Shown one piece after another: positions 32,749 to 42,140 of a stretch of 64,000 nucleotides of DNA (the stretch's first letter is position 1; the number at the start of each line of letters is the position of its first letter). The notes beneath the pieces were generated by a model. That model ran no database searches and had not been told where the DNA came from. It saw only the letters and a list, made by a program, of their open reading frames with translations. Origin of the DNA: Sutcliffiella horikoshii (GTDB lineage Bacteria > Bacillota > Bacilli > Bacillales > Bacillaceae_I); NCBI GenBank assembly GCA_001636495.1, contig KV440964.1:3922666-3986665 (forward strand), read 5' to 3'. The position numbers and the translations under genes are program-made.

Positions 32749-33699
32749 TCAAGCAGCCAACTGTTTGGGCTTTACTCTTTTTTGTGTAAAAAAGCTATGC
32801 AGGAGCATGCCTACTATAATAATGAATAAACCAAACATCCCTACCCCATTTGGCAGCGGGGTGGATAAAAGTATTACCTCTCCGATCAGTACAAACAACA
32901 CCTGCGTCGACTGGGTCGCTTCCACTGCAGCAAGCTTTTGATGGCTGTTTCTTACCATATCTGTTGCAACGAAGAACAGGGTGGTGGCAATCACTCCAGA
33001 GGAAATGGCAACAATGAATGTTTGGATCACCTGATCTTGTGATGGCGCCCCTACTGTCACATATCCTCTTGCCGCAACAAGCAGCCATACAGGGATGGTG
33101 GCCAAGGTCATGCCAAACACCCGTTGGAATGTATCTAGTCTTCCACCGCACACCTCCATCATTTTCCGGTTACCAAGTGGATAAGCAAAAGAAGCAATGG
33201 CAACTGGAAGGATTCCATAAAGGATCATGGATAAGGTGAGTCCGCTATTTTGTTGCGTCTGGATTAGCAGCACGCCAGCAAAAATGACAATAGAAATCAA
33301 AAGCCCACGCAGCGGAATACGTTCGCGTACCTTCTTTCCCTGTACTATTTTATAGAAGAAAGGGCCTAAAAGAACACCAGCGATGATGGTCAACTGCCAC
33401 GTTCCGGCGACAAGCCAACCTGGTCCATATGCGGCGGCGAAAGTGATTGGCCCGTAGAAAAGGACAAAACCGGTGAAGCTCCATAGAAACCATGGAACCG
33501 GATTGGACCTCATCTCATGGAACAGTTGCTTCAGGTTCCCCCTCATCCATACAATCAGTAAGAGAAATGGCACCATAAAAAAGAAACGCAGGGATGAACT
33601 CCACAGCCAACTGCCGCCTGACAGCTCCATGGAGCGGTTCAAAATAAAGGTGACGGCAAAAAACATCGAAGCTACTATGCCGATTAGAATTGCTTTCAC
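32749..33699 (-). CDS. EmrE-type multidrug resistance efflux transporter (DMT)
   Basis: A 316-residue, ten-helix DMT-superfamily transporter of the multidrug resistance efflux group. Conserved segments include FFAVTFILNRSMELSGGSWLW near the start, FVLFYGPITFAAAYGPGWLVAGTWQ, and VEATQSTQVLFVLIGEVILL near the end. GAGGGGAGG lies upstream of the ATG. It precedes the desaturase on the same strand, but the desaturase has its own promoter. Substrate unknown. Confidence 0.88.
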   Translation of the reverse strand: MKAILIGIVASMFFAVTFILNRSMELSGGSWLWSSSLRFFFMVPFLLLIVWMRGNLKQLFHEMRSNPVPWFLWSFTGFVLFYGPITFAAAYGPGWLVAGTWQLTIIAGVLLGPFFYKIVQGKKVRERIPLRGLLISIVIFAGVLLIQTQQNSGLTLSMILYGILPVAIASFAYPLGNRKMMEVCGGRLDTFQRVFGMTLATIPVWLLVAARGYVTVGAPSQDQVIQTFIVAISSGVIATTLFFVATDMVRNSHQKLAAVEATQSTQVLFVLIGEVILLSTPLPNGVGMFGLFIIIVGMLLHSFFTQKRVKPKQLAA

Positions 33700-33821
33700 G
33701 GAAACATCCTCCCCTCTAAAGATTTATTTTCATCATTATAATATAGATGGAGCAGAAATATTTCGAATTTCGAAAATTATGATAAAATATATGAAAATAA
33801 TAGATAAAGGGATGGTTGGAA

Positions 33822-34529
33822 TTGAAACGGATGCTTGCTATTAGTGATATCCATGGGGAACTGGATAAATTCGAGAGACTCCTTAATGTAGTTCAATACG
33901 ACAACGAACAGGATCAGCTCTTGTTACTTGGGGATTATGTGGATCGAGGTCCAAAATCGCGTGCGGTCTTAGACAAAGTGATCCAATTGACTTCTGAAGG
34001 AGCCATCACTCTGTTGGGAAATCACGATAAAATGATGATTGATGCATTTGAGAATCCCGAAGATCCCTTCCATTTAAAAAGATGGTACTACAACGGAGGA
34101 ATTAAAACGCTAAAGAACTATGGGTATGAAATTGAAAATGATGACGCAAAGTATTGGTACAATACGGAGAAAATACCCGAGCCTCTAGTATTAAATGAGC
34201 AGATTCGCCCACACATAGCGTTTCTCAAAACCCTTCCCTTCTACTATGAGACAGATACACATATCTTCGTTCATGCAGGTGTTCACCCTGATACAGCTTT
34301 AGAACTAACAGATTCCCATACTTTAGTGTGGATTAGGGAAGAATTCCATAAAGGGTACAATGGAGAGAAGACCGTTATCTTCGGCCATACGCCAACAAAG
34401 CATCTACATAAAAAGCCTGAAGTGTACATTGGTGAAAATAATATTATTGGAATTGATGGTGGTTGTGCATATGGTGGACGGCTTTATTGTTTCGAAGCTG
34501 TGGAGAAAAGTATTTACTATGTAGAGTAA
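33822..34529 (+). CDS. Metallophosphoesterase (ApaH/PrpE-like)
   Basis: A 235-residue calcineurin-type phosphoesterase. Metal-binding motifs are SDIHGELDKF, LLGDYVDRGPKS, LLGNHDKMM, HIFVHAGVHP and IFGHTPTKH, in the order typical of serine/threonine protein phosphatase or Ap4A hydrolase relatives. The start is taken as TTG at 33822, with AAAGGGA 9 nt upstream; ATG 33831 is an alternative. It likely removes phosphate from proteins or dinucleotides in the cytosol. Exact substrate unknown. Confidence 0.9.
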   Translation: MKRMLAISDIHGELDKFERLLNVVQYDNEQDQLLLLGDYVDRGPKSRAVLDKVIQLTSEGAITLLGNHDKMMIDAFENPEDPFHLKRWYYNGGIKTLKNYGYEIENDDAKYWYNTEKIPEPLVLNEQIRPHIAFLKTLPFYYETDTHIFVHAGVHPDTALELTDSHTLVWIREEFHKGYNGEKTVIFGHTPTKHLHKKPEVYIGENNIIGIDGGCAYGGRLYCFEAVEKSIYYVE

Positions 34530-34670
34530 GAATCTAAGCAAAAAAACATTACACTAATGAGCTCGGTGAGTGGCAATTCTATCTTTTAATAATTTCTCTA
34601 TCATTTCTAGTACTTTCATACAAACACCTTCTACTAATCTTTCATTTAATATGGTAGGAGGTGATACTAG

Positions 34671-35624
34671 TTGAAAAAAATAATCTTGTTTGCTGATACG
34701 GGGATTGATGATGCAATTGCCTTGATTTACGCATTGAAAAATCCCGAGATAGAGTTGAAAGCGATTGTTGCAGGCTATGGAAATACAGATCGCAATCGAA
34801 GTGCAAGAAATGCAGAGTATCTGCTCGAATTGGCTGGTCAGGAAAGCGTTCCAGTCATTAATGGAAGTACAAGACCATTGAGCGGGGAGGAACCGGAGTT
34901 CTTTCCGGAAATCCATGGAGAAGAGGGCTTGGGACCAATTTCTCCTCCCATACCAGCAAACCGATTTCGGAATAGAACCAATTTCAGTCAGCTGTTCCGT
35001 ATCATAAAAGACAATCCTAATGAAATAACGATTGTGAATGTCGGTCGCTGCACATCCCTCTCCATGGCTTGGTTTCTGAGTCCTTCTGTAATGGAGTTGG
35101 TTAAAGAGACGTATGTCATGGGAGGAGCCTTTATCGAACCTGGAAACGTCACGGAGGTAGCAGAAGCCAACTTTTATGGAGATCCCATCGCTGCCAATTT
35201 CATTGCACAAAATGCCCCAAATCTAACCATCATCCCATTGAATGTGACTCGCAGAGCACTCATTACGCCAACAGTCGTTGACTTTATTGACAGTGTTTCC
35301 AACACTCCCCTTCAGCAAATCATTAAACCCATTCTTGATTTCTACTATGACGCTTATCAGGAGCTGGAACCAGGAATTGCAGGGACACCTCAGCACGATA
35401 TGGCTGCTGTGATGGCTAGCCTAGAGATTCCCGGTTTATTCACTTACACAAACAAACAGGTGAAGGTCGAATATAAGGAAGGGTATGCCGAGGGGCTATC
35501 CATTGCCGACTTCAGGCCGGGAGTTCCAGAATGCACTGGCGCAGGTTGCGTAAGGATTGCAACAGATATCAATGAGAGCATCTACTTTGTTGACATGTTG
35601 AGGACTTTGATACGGAACGACTAA
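34671..35624 (+). CDS. Nucleoside hydrolase
   Basis: A 317-residue inosine/uridine-preferring nucleoside hydrolase family member. The N-terminal calcium site FADTGIDDAIALIYAL is a variant of DTDPGIDD. The conserved core AIVAGYGNTDRN, the NVGRC segment, the VMGGAF motif and the late AGTPQHDMAAVMA with a metal-binding Asp follow. It cleaves the N-glycosidic bond of nucleosides to base and ribose. The start is TTG at 34671 with TAGGAGGTGA about 7 nt upstream. A terminator follows. Confidence 0.9.
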   Translation: MKKIILFADTGIDDAIALIYALKNPEIELKAIVAGYGNTDRNRSARNAEYLLELAGQESVPVINGSTRPLSGEEPEFFPEIHGEEGLGPISPPIPANRFRNRTNFSQLFRIIKDNPNEITIVNVGRCTSLSMAWFLSPSVMELVKETYVMGGAFIEPGNVTEVAEANFYGDPIAANFIAQNAPNLTIIPLNVTRRALITPTVVDFIDSVSNTPLQQIIKPILDFYYDAYQELEPGIAGTPQHDMAAVMASLEIPGLFTYTNKQVKVEYKEGYAEGLSIADFRPGVPECTGAGCVRIATDINESIYFVDMLRTLIRND

Positions 35625-35625
35625 G

Positions 35626-35668
35626 AAAAAAACATGAAATCTCACAAGGAGGTTTCATGTTTTTTGTC
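35626..35668. terminator. Terminator after the nucleoside hydrolase gene
   Basis: AAACATGAAA pairs with TTTCATGTTT, with A and T tracts on both sides. It lies between convergent genes and can act in both directions. Confidence 0.8.
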
Positions 35669-35703
35669 TGAAAATAGTTTTCTTGAGAGTTCTTGTTATC
35701 CCC

Positions 35704-37527
35704 TTATTTCTCCAATACCTCTTCTTTTATATTCAATCTCAATGATGTCCTCTTCACCTTAAACTTCTTCTTCTTGTGCTTAAAGCTTTGCAGATACTCC
35801 GCATATTTGGCATGCCAGTTTTTCAATGCCGCTACATAGAGGACTGCCGTAATCACAAGTAGAATGGAAGTGCTTGGCCAGAACCATGGCGAGACGATTC
35901 CCGATTGATAGGCCAGTCCGATTGGTGAGAAAACGATATACACAAGAATGATGGATGCTACAAGCGTGATGGAAACGGGAATCGCATATTTCCATGGCAC
36001 CATTCTTTCTTTTGAAACGGTGTAGGAAAATGGCTGAACCTGCTCGTTTGGCTTAAACTTAGCCATGAGGAGCATGAATGCCACTTCCACTACCAGCAGT
36101 ATTCCGTATATGTGGATAAAGTTAATGCCAAGCTCCACATTGAAAATCTGCTTTGTTCCCCAGACAAGGAAATAGTAAGCGAAAACGTGAAAAATGATTA
36201 CCACTTTGGCTGCAAGTGCAGGTATCTTGCGGAAAAGCATTCCCATCAGTACGATAACCAAAATTGGAATGTTAAAGAAACCGGTGAATTGTCGGATCAA
36301 GTTCCAAAGACCGTCCGGAGCATACATCAGCAACGGAGCCACTATAAACGAGATCAGTGCCACTGCAACACTGAACAGTTTGCTGACCTTAATTAACTTT
36401 TGATCATCCGCATCTGGGGCGAATTTCGGTTTGTAAATGTCCAATACAAACAAGGTTGAAATACTGTTAAGGAGCGAGTTGAATGAACTAAAGACCGCAC
36501 CGAGCAGAACTGCCAGGAAAAATCCCATCAGCCATACTGGCAGAAGGTCTGCAATCAGGGTTGGATAAGCCAAATCAGAGTTTGACACACTGCTTCCATA
36601 CAAGTGAAAACCGATCACACCCGGTAGAAGCATGAAGATTGGAACCAACAGCTTCAGAAACCCGGTCATCAAGACACCTTTTTGACCTTCAGCAAGATTT
36701 TTCGCCCCTAAAACACGCTGGATGACGTATTGATTCAGCGCCCAATAGAAGAGGTTGGCAAAAAGGATCCCTGTGAAAATGGAGAAAAACGGAACAGAAT
36801 CCCCCTTCCCTCCAATGGCATTCAACTTTTCCGGTGAAGTGGTGGCAATCTGTTTCATACCGGCCACCACATTGCCGTCTCCGAGAGCGATGAAACCTAG
36901 AATCGGAACCAAAAATCCGATCAGTACCAGACCGACTCCATTTATGGTATCTGATACAGCGACTGCACGAAGACCACCAAAGATAGCATAAATCGCACCG
37001 ACGATTCCGACAAACCAGATGACCATCCATAAAGCCTGGGTGTAGGAAATGCCGAAAAGTGCCGGTACATCAAACAACTGCAGAACAGCAATTGCCCCTG
37101 AATACAGCATCGAAGGGATTGTGACACACATATATCCTAGCAAAAACAGCAGCACTGTCATCCTGCGCACATCTTCATCATATCGTTTGCTCAAAAATTC
37201 AGGGATGGTGGAAATGCCAATGCCTAGTAACTTCGGCAACAGATAGATGGCCATGATGATGGCAGCGAATCCTGCCGTGACCTCCCAGGCCATGCTGGAC
37301 ATATTCCCACTGAACGATTGTCCATTCAATCCAATTAGCTGTTCAGCGGATAGATTTGTTAAAAGCAAGGAACCGGCGATGAAAATTCCCGTTAGCCCTC
37401 TTCCCGCAAGAAAGTACTCATTTGCACTTCCTACTCTTCCTTTTGTCATTTGATATGATATGTAGGCCACAAGTGCCATCAAAATAGAGCAACTTACCAA
37501 TATGAAAGCTATTTCACCTAATCCCAT
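35704..37527 (-). CDS. Sodium:solute symporter (SSS family)
   Basis: A transporter of about 607 residues with 13-14 helices. SSS motifs include YFLAGRGLTGIFIAGSLLLTNLSAEQLIGLNGQ, split here as AGRGLTGIFIAGS and LLTNLSAEQLIGLNG, then YAIFGGLRAVAVSDTINGVG and the C-terminal FSSFNSLLNSISTLF motif. It resembles the SGLT-type sugar or inositol branch. The ATG at 37527 has AAAGAG about 8 nt upstream; an ATG at 37545 lacks one. It is convergent with the nucleoside hydrolase gene. Substrate not determinable. Confidence 0.88.
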   Translation of the reverse strand: MGLGEIAFILVSCSILMALVAYISYQMTKGRVGSANEYFLAGRGLTGIFIAGSLLLTNLSAEQLIGLNGQSFSGNMSSMAWEVTAGFAAIIMAIYLLPKLLGIGISTIPEFLSKRYDEDVRRMTVLLFLLGYMCVTIPSMLYSGAIAVLQLFDVPALFGISYTQALWMVIWFVGIVGAIYAIFGGLRAVAVSDTINGVGLVLIGFLVPILGFIALGDGNVVAGMKQIATTSPEKLNAIGGKGDSVPFFSIFTGILFANLFYWALNQYVIQRVLGAKNLAEGQKGVLMTGFLKLLVPIFMLLPGVIGFHLYGSSVSNSDLAYPTLIADLLPVWLMGFFLAVLLGAVFSSFNSLLNSISTLFVLDIYKPKFAPDADDQKLIKVSKLFSVAVALISFIVAPLLMYAPDGLWNLIRQFTGFFNIPILVIVLMGMLFRKIPALAAKVVIIFHVFAYYFLVWGTKQIFNVELGINFIHIYGILLVVEVAFMLLMAKFKPNEQVQPFSYTVSKERMVPWKYAIPVSITLVASIILVYIVFSPIGLAYQSGIVSPWFWPSTSILLVITAVLYVAALKNWHAKYAEYLQSFKHKKKKFKVKRTSLRLNIKEEVLEK

Positions 37528-37767
37528 TTCATCACTCTTTCCCATGTTGTTTCATATTTAAATATCCTTAAATGAAAAAACAAAACATGGTATTTTGATA
37601 TAACAATTTTCAATATTTGTAATAAACCGTTTACAAACCGATTCCACGGGGATTTGTGTAAAATAAGAAAATATTTTTATAATAAGAGGTAAGTGAACGT
37701 TTCTACGTTTTCCTCGATATCTAATACCTGAAAACATAGTCCTTTTTTCTCACGGGACTATTCCATC

Positions 37768-37808
37768 AAAAAAACAGCACTTTCCTCTTTTGGGAAAATG
37801 CTGTTTTA
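37768..37808 (-). terminator. Terminator after the DUF1456 gene
   Basis: AAAACAGCA pairs with TGCTGTTTT across CTTTCC/GGGAAA, with an A tract that becomes a T run on the minus strand, just past the DUF1456 stop. Confidence 0.75.
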
Positions 37809-37822
37809 CCAGTTTGAGCAAA

Positions 37823-38344
37823 TTAGTCGCGATACCTAATCGCCAAACCTTTTAAGAAGTTTCTCGCATATTTATCCATGCATACCTTATAGTTCTTATG
37901 CCCTTTCTTCCGCAAGAAAGCACCCAGTTCACCTTTTGTTACCGTAACGCCAGTTTCTCCAATGATGTCAATGATATCTTCTGCAGTTAGCGTCAGCGCG
38001 ATCTTTACTTTTTTCAAAAGGATATTGTTTGCGGGTTCATTGGAAAATGGCGGCTTTGCAGGTTGACCTGGCTTTGGTTCCTGTCTGCCTCTTTTGAAGA
38101 TAATCAAGCCGTTCAGGAAAGATTCCAGCTTATTATTGTTAATTGGCAGGATTTCTTCTTCTTCTAGCGCCTGCTCGTATTCTTCCTCTGTTTCATAATC
38201 GTAGCTGTCCACCTGTTTGGTAAGCATCATTTGCACATCTTCTCTCGATACATCGATGTCACCAAGCTTAAATATCTCAACCATGTCGTTGTCTTTAATA
38301 TCAAGTGCGTATCTTAGTCTGATTAGAATATCATTGTTTGTCAT
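37823..38344 (-). CDS. DUF1456 family protein (YehS-like)
   Basis: A 173-residue protein with the duplicated DUF1456 helical unit: NNDILIRLRYALDIKDNDMVEIFKLG at the start and ILLKKVKIALTLTAEDIIDIIGETG in the second half, each followed by a helix-loop-helix (VSREDVQMML; VTKGELGAFLRKKGHKNY). A charged linker of Glu residues separates the halves. Homologues such as E. coli YehS are widespread but of unknown function. AAGGAG lies upstream of the ATG. Confidence 0.88.
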   Translation of the reverse strand: MTNNDILIRLRYALDIKDNDMVEIFKLGDIDVSREDVQMMLTKQVDSYDYETEEEYEQALEEEEILPINNNKLESFLNGLIIFKRGRQEPKPGQPAKPPFSNEPANNILLKKVKIALTLTAEDIIDIIGETGVTVTKGELGAFLRKKGHKNYKVCMDKYARNFLKGLAIRYRD

Positions 38345-38486
38345 GAATAAACTCCTTTTCTTTCTATGTGGATAACCTGTTAGTTATTATAGTGTGGCGT
38401 TTATATAAGCTTGCCCAGTCGTATCTCTCCCAACAATATACCACCTGTTCACCTTAAAACCAAGCGCAATCCAACATTTGCAAGTA

Positions 38487-39128
38487 TTAGATTCCTTGGA
38501 CGCCACTCTTTCTTTTTGCTGCCACACGTATCCTATAAACTTCAAAAACCGTACTATATATAAAGGCAACTAGAAACATAGATGCCACCATGTCTAGGAT
38601 TACATGTTGTTTAATGAATAATGTAGACAAGATTATAAGACTTCCCATTATATGAATGATGTACTTATGGAGTCTATACATATTTTTTATATGAAAGCTT
38701 GCAAGCATAATGGCGTACGTTGTTAGTACATGAATACTAGGGAAACAGTTAACCGGACGGTCGTGAGCGTAAATATATTTCACTAACATCACAGACCACC
38801 CACTGCCTTCTAATGTCGGCCTTGGGACGGTAGTTTGAAAGAAGAAGTATATAACAAAACAAATTAATTCACCTATCACAATAGTAAGAAGCGTTTTTAC
38901 ATAAACACTAGTGTCCTTAAAACAAAAATACACTAAGTATCCGAATACAAACGCATACCAAATAACATATGGTATGACAAACTCTTCAATAAAGGGAATG
39001 TTGCTATCAATAGGCAAAGCAATCTTTTCCGCTTTCCTTTTGGCTTCATTTAGAACTGTATAGATTAAGCCCAGCACAGGCATAGCTAACAATAATAATA
39101 GATAGGGCAATTTCTCTTTAACTCTCAC
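38487..39128 (-). CDS. PAP2-family membrane phosphatase
   Basis: A 213-residue six-helix membrane protein. The PAP2 signature is present as HDRPVNCFPSIHVLTTYA with the catalytic His, and a downstream KQHVILDMVAS that supplies the second His. It likely dephosphorylates lipid phosphates such as phosphatidic acid or undecaprenyl-PP. The start is GTG at 39128 with GGAG about 10 nt upstream; a longer frame to 39188 lacks a ribosome binding site. The first catalytic block (KxxxxxxRP) is represented by KYIYAHDRP. Confidence 0.8.
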   Translation of the reverse strand: MRVKEKLPYLLLLLAMPVLGLIYTVLNEAKRKAEKIALPIDSNIPFIEEFVIPYVIWYAFVFGYLVYFCFKDTSVYVKTLLTIVIGELICFVIYFFFQTTVPRPTLEGSGWSVMLVKYIYAHDRPVNCFPSIHVLTTYAIMLASFHIKNMYRLHKYIIHIMGSLIILSTLFIKQHVILDMVASMFLVAFIYSTVFEVYRIRVAAKRKSGVQGI

Positions 39129-39273
39129 ACATACATCACACTCCGAATAATAAAGGCAGTTTTCTTTGAAAATAACAAATGAAATCACTTACACAGTATT
39201 ACGACGATCTATCTTTAAAGATGGTTTTAATATTTTCATAATTAGATAGATAAAATTTTAATTCGGCAAAAAA

Positions 39274-39312
39274 GAAAAGGCAACTACCACAAGGGTAATC
39301 GCCTTTTTTTCC
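39274..39312. terminator. Terminator between kinase and PAP2 genes
   Basis: AAAAGGCAACTACC pairs imperfectly with GGGTAATCGCCTTTTTTT. It lies between the 3' end of the EPS-cluster kinase and the PAP2 gene region and is likely bidirectional. Confidence 0.7.
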
Positions 39313-39328
39313 AATATTTATTGATTAA

Positions 39329-41752
39329 CTAATTTTTTGCAACAGGAAGTAAAATCGTAACCGTGGTACCTTCATCTAGCTGTGATGCTATCCTGATATC
39401 TCCATCGTGTGCTTGGACGATTTCTTTTACAATAGATAAGCCTAAACCTGTTCCACCAATTTTTCTGAGATCGGAATTATCTACCCGATAGAATTTAGTG
39501 AATAGATTTGGAATAGCTTCTTCCGGAATCCCAATGCCGTTGTCCTTTATGTCTATTTGTAGCATATTGTTGCGAGAAGAGAGTGTGATATGGATTTCTC
39601 CACCCCCTGGAGAGTATTTGATAGAGTTGCTCAATAAATTAGCCATTACCTGCAAGAGCTTCTCCCGGTCTCCCTCCACTTTTGTGTTAGCTGTTAAAAC
39701 TTTAAGGTCAATAGGATGCGTACTCGAGTTTACCTGGAAAACTCCACTTACCTCCTGAATGATGTCCACTATATCTTCTTCCGCCCTACGGTAAAGCTGT
39801 TTTCCTGCTTCCATCTTCTGTACATCCAAGAAGTCATTAATCAGGGCTGTCAAACGCTTTGCTTCCTGATAGATGGTTGTCAGGTATGTTTTTTTCCGAT
39901 CCTCTGAAAGTTCTTTATATAGCATTCTCTCCGTGAAGCCCAGTACACTTGCCAAAGGTGTGCGTAATTCATGACTTACGGTACTGACAAATTCCGATTT
40001 CATCCTGTCTACTTCATACTCTTTGGTGATATCACGGAACACCAATATATATCCGTAACTCAAGTCTTGTCTGTACACCTTTTCCTTATACATTTTCATG
40101 ACGCATGTTTCATCCTTTTGATTTAATTCAAATATGAAGGCGGCATCGTTTGTTACTTTCATATCGAATGTATGAAGAAGGTCGGATCGGAGTTTCTCTT
40201 TATCATCTGCTTTTTCCACCAAAACTGTCGTCCATTCTTCAAAAGATAAATGCAAGAGACGTTTAGGATTAGGGTAATCCATTATTCCACACATTTTTGT
40301 GTTGGATTGAAGGATACTTCCTTTCTCATCTACTAGCAGGACTCCCTCCTGTATGGTGTTAAGGATGTCTTGATAAAACAGGCGATTTTCTTCTGAGTCT
40401 TCATATAAATCAACTTTTTCCAAAGCCATGCTGACTTGTTTGGCCAAGGCTTCCCCTGTCTCCACATCCCTGTATGAAAATGGAGCATCATATCTGGTAA
40501 ACTGCATATAGGCTGCCATTGTTCCCTTAGATGTGATAACAGGAATAAACAAATCAAAGGCAGTCAAATCAATAGTATGGTAGGTATTCTCCTGCGGACT
40601 GCATTTCCTGCTGATTTTAAAGGATTTGTGTGTTTCCTTTAATTGTTGCAGGAATACATTATTCTCTTCTTCCCTCAACTGCTTTACTGCCCCCTGTGAT
40701 AAACCGATAGAAGCAGCTGATTTATTATCATTAAGCATCATCATGATGCCTACATGTGCATTCAATACTTTCCCCATATTCCTGACAACATTCTCAAGCA
40801 GTGTCTCTCTGCTCAATGTCTCTGCCATATCATGAATGAAGGTGTTCCTTATGCCTAATTGTTCATTACTTTCTTCAATTAATGATAAGGTCTCTTGCAA
40901 CTGTTCCTGCTGTGCTTGCAACTCATCTTGTTGGGCAATCAATTCCTCGTTCTGCCCAATTAATTCTTCTTCCTTGTATTGTAAGGTATTCACCATTTTT
41001 TGCAGCGCATTGGATAATACCGCTATTTCATTAGAATCATTTTGATAAGAGGGCAGCTTAGCGGTTCTGCCGTTTGTTATATCTTCAGCAGCTTCTGAAA
41101 GCTCCCGTAACGGTCTTCCCACTTTTTTAATAAGCACCCATGTAATCGTGAATAGGAGGGAAATGACAAGGAGAAAATACAAGGCAAACAACAGTTGACT
41201 GGCTTGTATTTTATCTGCCATAAGCTCTACATTGTTTTCTATTTCCCCGTCGACTTTATATCGATAGTCCTTCATATCTTTCATAAAAGACATGATATCA
41301 GCAGAATTTCCTTGGATAAACAGATAATCTTTAAGTTCATCCATGGCATCTTGTTCCATTAGATTTTCCACTTTTGGCAGATAGATTGAAAAATAAAACT
41401 GGTGGAAGTCTGTTACTTGACCCACAAACTGAGCATCATTTTCATCCATCACCATTTCCTCAAGACTATCAATATCCTTTTTGATTTGAAATTCGGACTC
41501 TTTTGCCTCTGCTAACATCTCCTGATCAGAAAAAGCAACATAGCCTCGATACTTCAAAAATGAACTATTTATTTCATCATCAATGGATTTTATCAGCTCT
41601 TCCTTTTCTTCCAACTCCTTGTTCCTGTCGATGAAGTCTTTAGAAAGAGAGTACTCGTAAACTAACAATGCTATGATTCCAGTGACCAGGACAAGAAAAA
41701 AGATTCCATTAATGATTAAAAATTGTGTAGAAATACTATTTTTCCATTTCAT
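39329..41752 (-). CDS. Large sensor histidine kinase (HAMP-GAF-PAS-HisKA-HATPase)
   Basis: An 807-residue membrane kinase. TM1 is near 10-32, a helical extracytoplasmic CHASE3-like sensor spans 33-185, TM2 is near 188-210, HAMP at 211-264, a Gln/Glu-rich coiled coil (EELIAQQDELQAQQEQLQET) at 265-300, GAF at about 305-455, PAS at about 465-580, HisKA with His near 592 (STVSHELRTPLASVLGF), and HATPase with NLLSNSIKYSPGG and GGTGLGLSIVKEI. It overlaps the single-domain response regulator gene by 17 bp and is the last gene of the exopolysaccharide-like cluster. It probably controls the output of that cluster. Confidence 0.92.
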   Translation of the reverse strand: MKWKNSISTQFLIINGIFFLVLVTGIIALLVYEYSLSKDFIDRNKELEEKEELIKSIDDEINSSFLKYRGYVAFSDQEMLAEAKESEFQIKKDIDSLEEMVMDENDAQFVGQVTDFHQFYFSIYLPKVENLMEQDAMDELKDYLFIQGNSADIMSFMKDMKDYRYKVDGEIENNVELMADKIQASQLLFALYFLLVISLLFTITWVLIKKVGRPLRELSEAAEDITNGRTAKLPSYQNDSNEIAVLSNALQKMVNTLQYKEEELIGQNEELIAQQDELQAQQEQLQETLSLIEESNEQLGIRNTFIHDMAETLSRETLLENVVRNMGKVLNAHVGIMMMLNDNKSAASIGLSQGAVKQLREEENNVFLQQLKETHKSFKISRKCSPQENTYHTIDLTAFDLFIPVITSKGTMAAYMQFTRYDAPFSYRDVETGEALAKQVSMALEKVDLYEDSEENRLFYQDILNTIQEGVLLVDEKGSILQSNTKMCGIMDYPNPKRLLHLSFEEWTTVLVEKADDKEKLRSDLLHTFDMKVTNDAAFIFELNQKDETCVMKMYKEKVYRQDLSYGYILVFRDITKEYEVDRMKSEFVSTVSHELRTPLASVLGFTERMLYKELSEDRKKTYLTTIYQEAKRLTALINDFLDVQKMEAGKQLYRRAEEDIVDIIQEVSGVFQVNSSTHPIDLKVLTANTKVEGDREKLLQVMANLLSNSIKYSPGGGEIHITLSSRNNMLQIDIKDNGIGIPEEAIPNLFTKFYRVDNSDLRKIGGTGLGLSIVKEIVQAHDGDIRIASQLDEGTTVTILLPVAKN

Positions 41753-42113
41753 TTAGCAATGCCTCTACTCTTTCCGAAAGCTCCATCGGACTAAACGGTT
41801 TGGACATGAACCCCGAAGCTCCGGAGGCGAGTACCTCTTGCCGGACAGAATCCTGACTTTTTGCTGTAAGGATAAGAACAGGCGGAAAATGCTTGAGTTC
41901 CATTTCCCTCATTCGGGTCAGTACTTCTAATCCTGTGTAAACAGGCATCATATAATCCAGGATAACTAGATCAAAAGTACCTCCTGCCTCCATAATACCC
42001 ACTGCCTCTTTTCCACTGCATGCCTCGACAATGCTGTGTCCTTCATCTTCAAGTGTATCTGATATGAGCATGCGAAGAACACCCTCGTCTTCTGCCAGCA
42101 ATATTTTTGCCAT
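41736..42113 (-). CDS. Stand-alone receiver-domain response regulator
   Basis: A 125-residue CheY-like receiver with no output domain. Acidic pocket EDE near residue 8, phospho-acceptor Asp in LVILDYMMPVYTG, Thr in ILTAKSQDS, and Lys in GFMSKPFSP. The ATG at 42113 has GGGGGA 8 nt upstream. The gene overlaps the start of the large kinase, its likely phosphate donor, and lies 27 nt after the glycosyltransferase. It may dock with the glycosyltransferase or HEAT partner, which is inference. Confidence 0.9.
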   Translation of the reverse strand: MAKILLAEDEGVLRMLISDTLEDEGHSIVEACSGKEAVGIMEAGGTFDLVILDYMMPVYTGLEVLTRMREMELKHFPPVLILTAKSQDSVRQEVLASGASGFMSKPFSPMELSERVEALLNEMEK

Positions 42114-42140
42114 CTTTGATTCCCCCATTTATCTATCAAT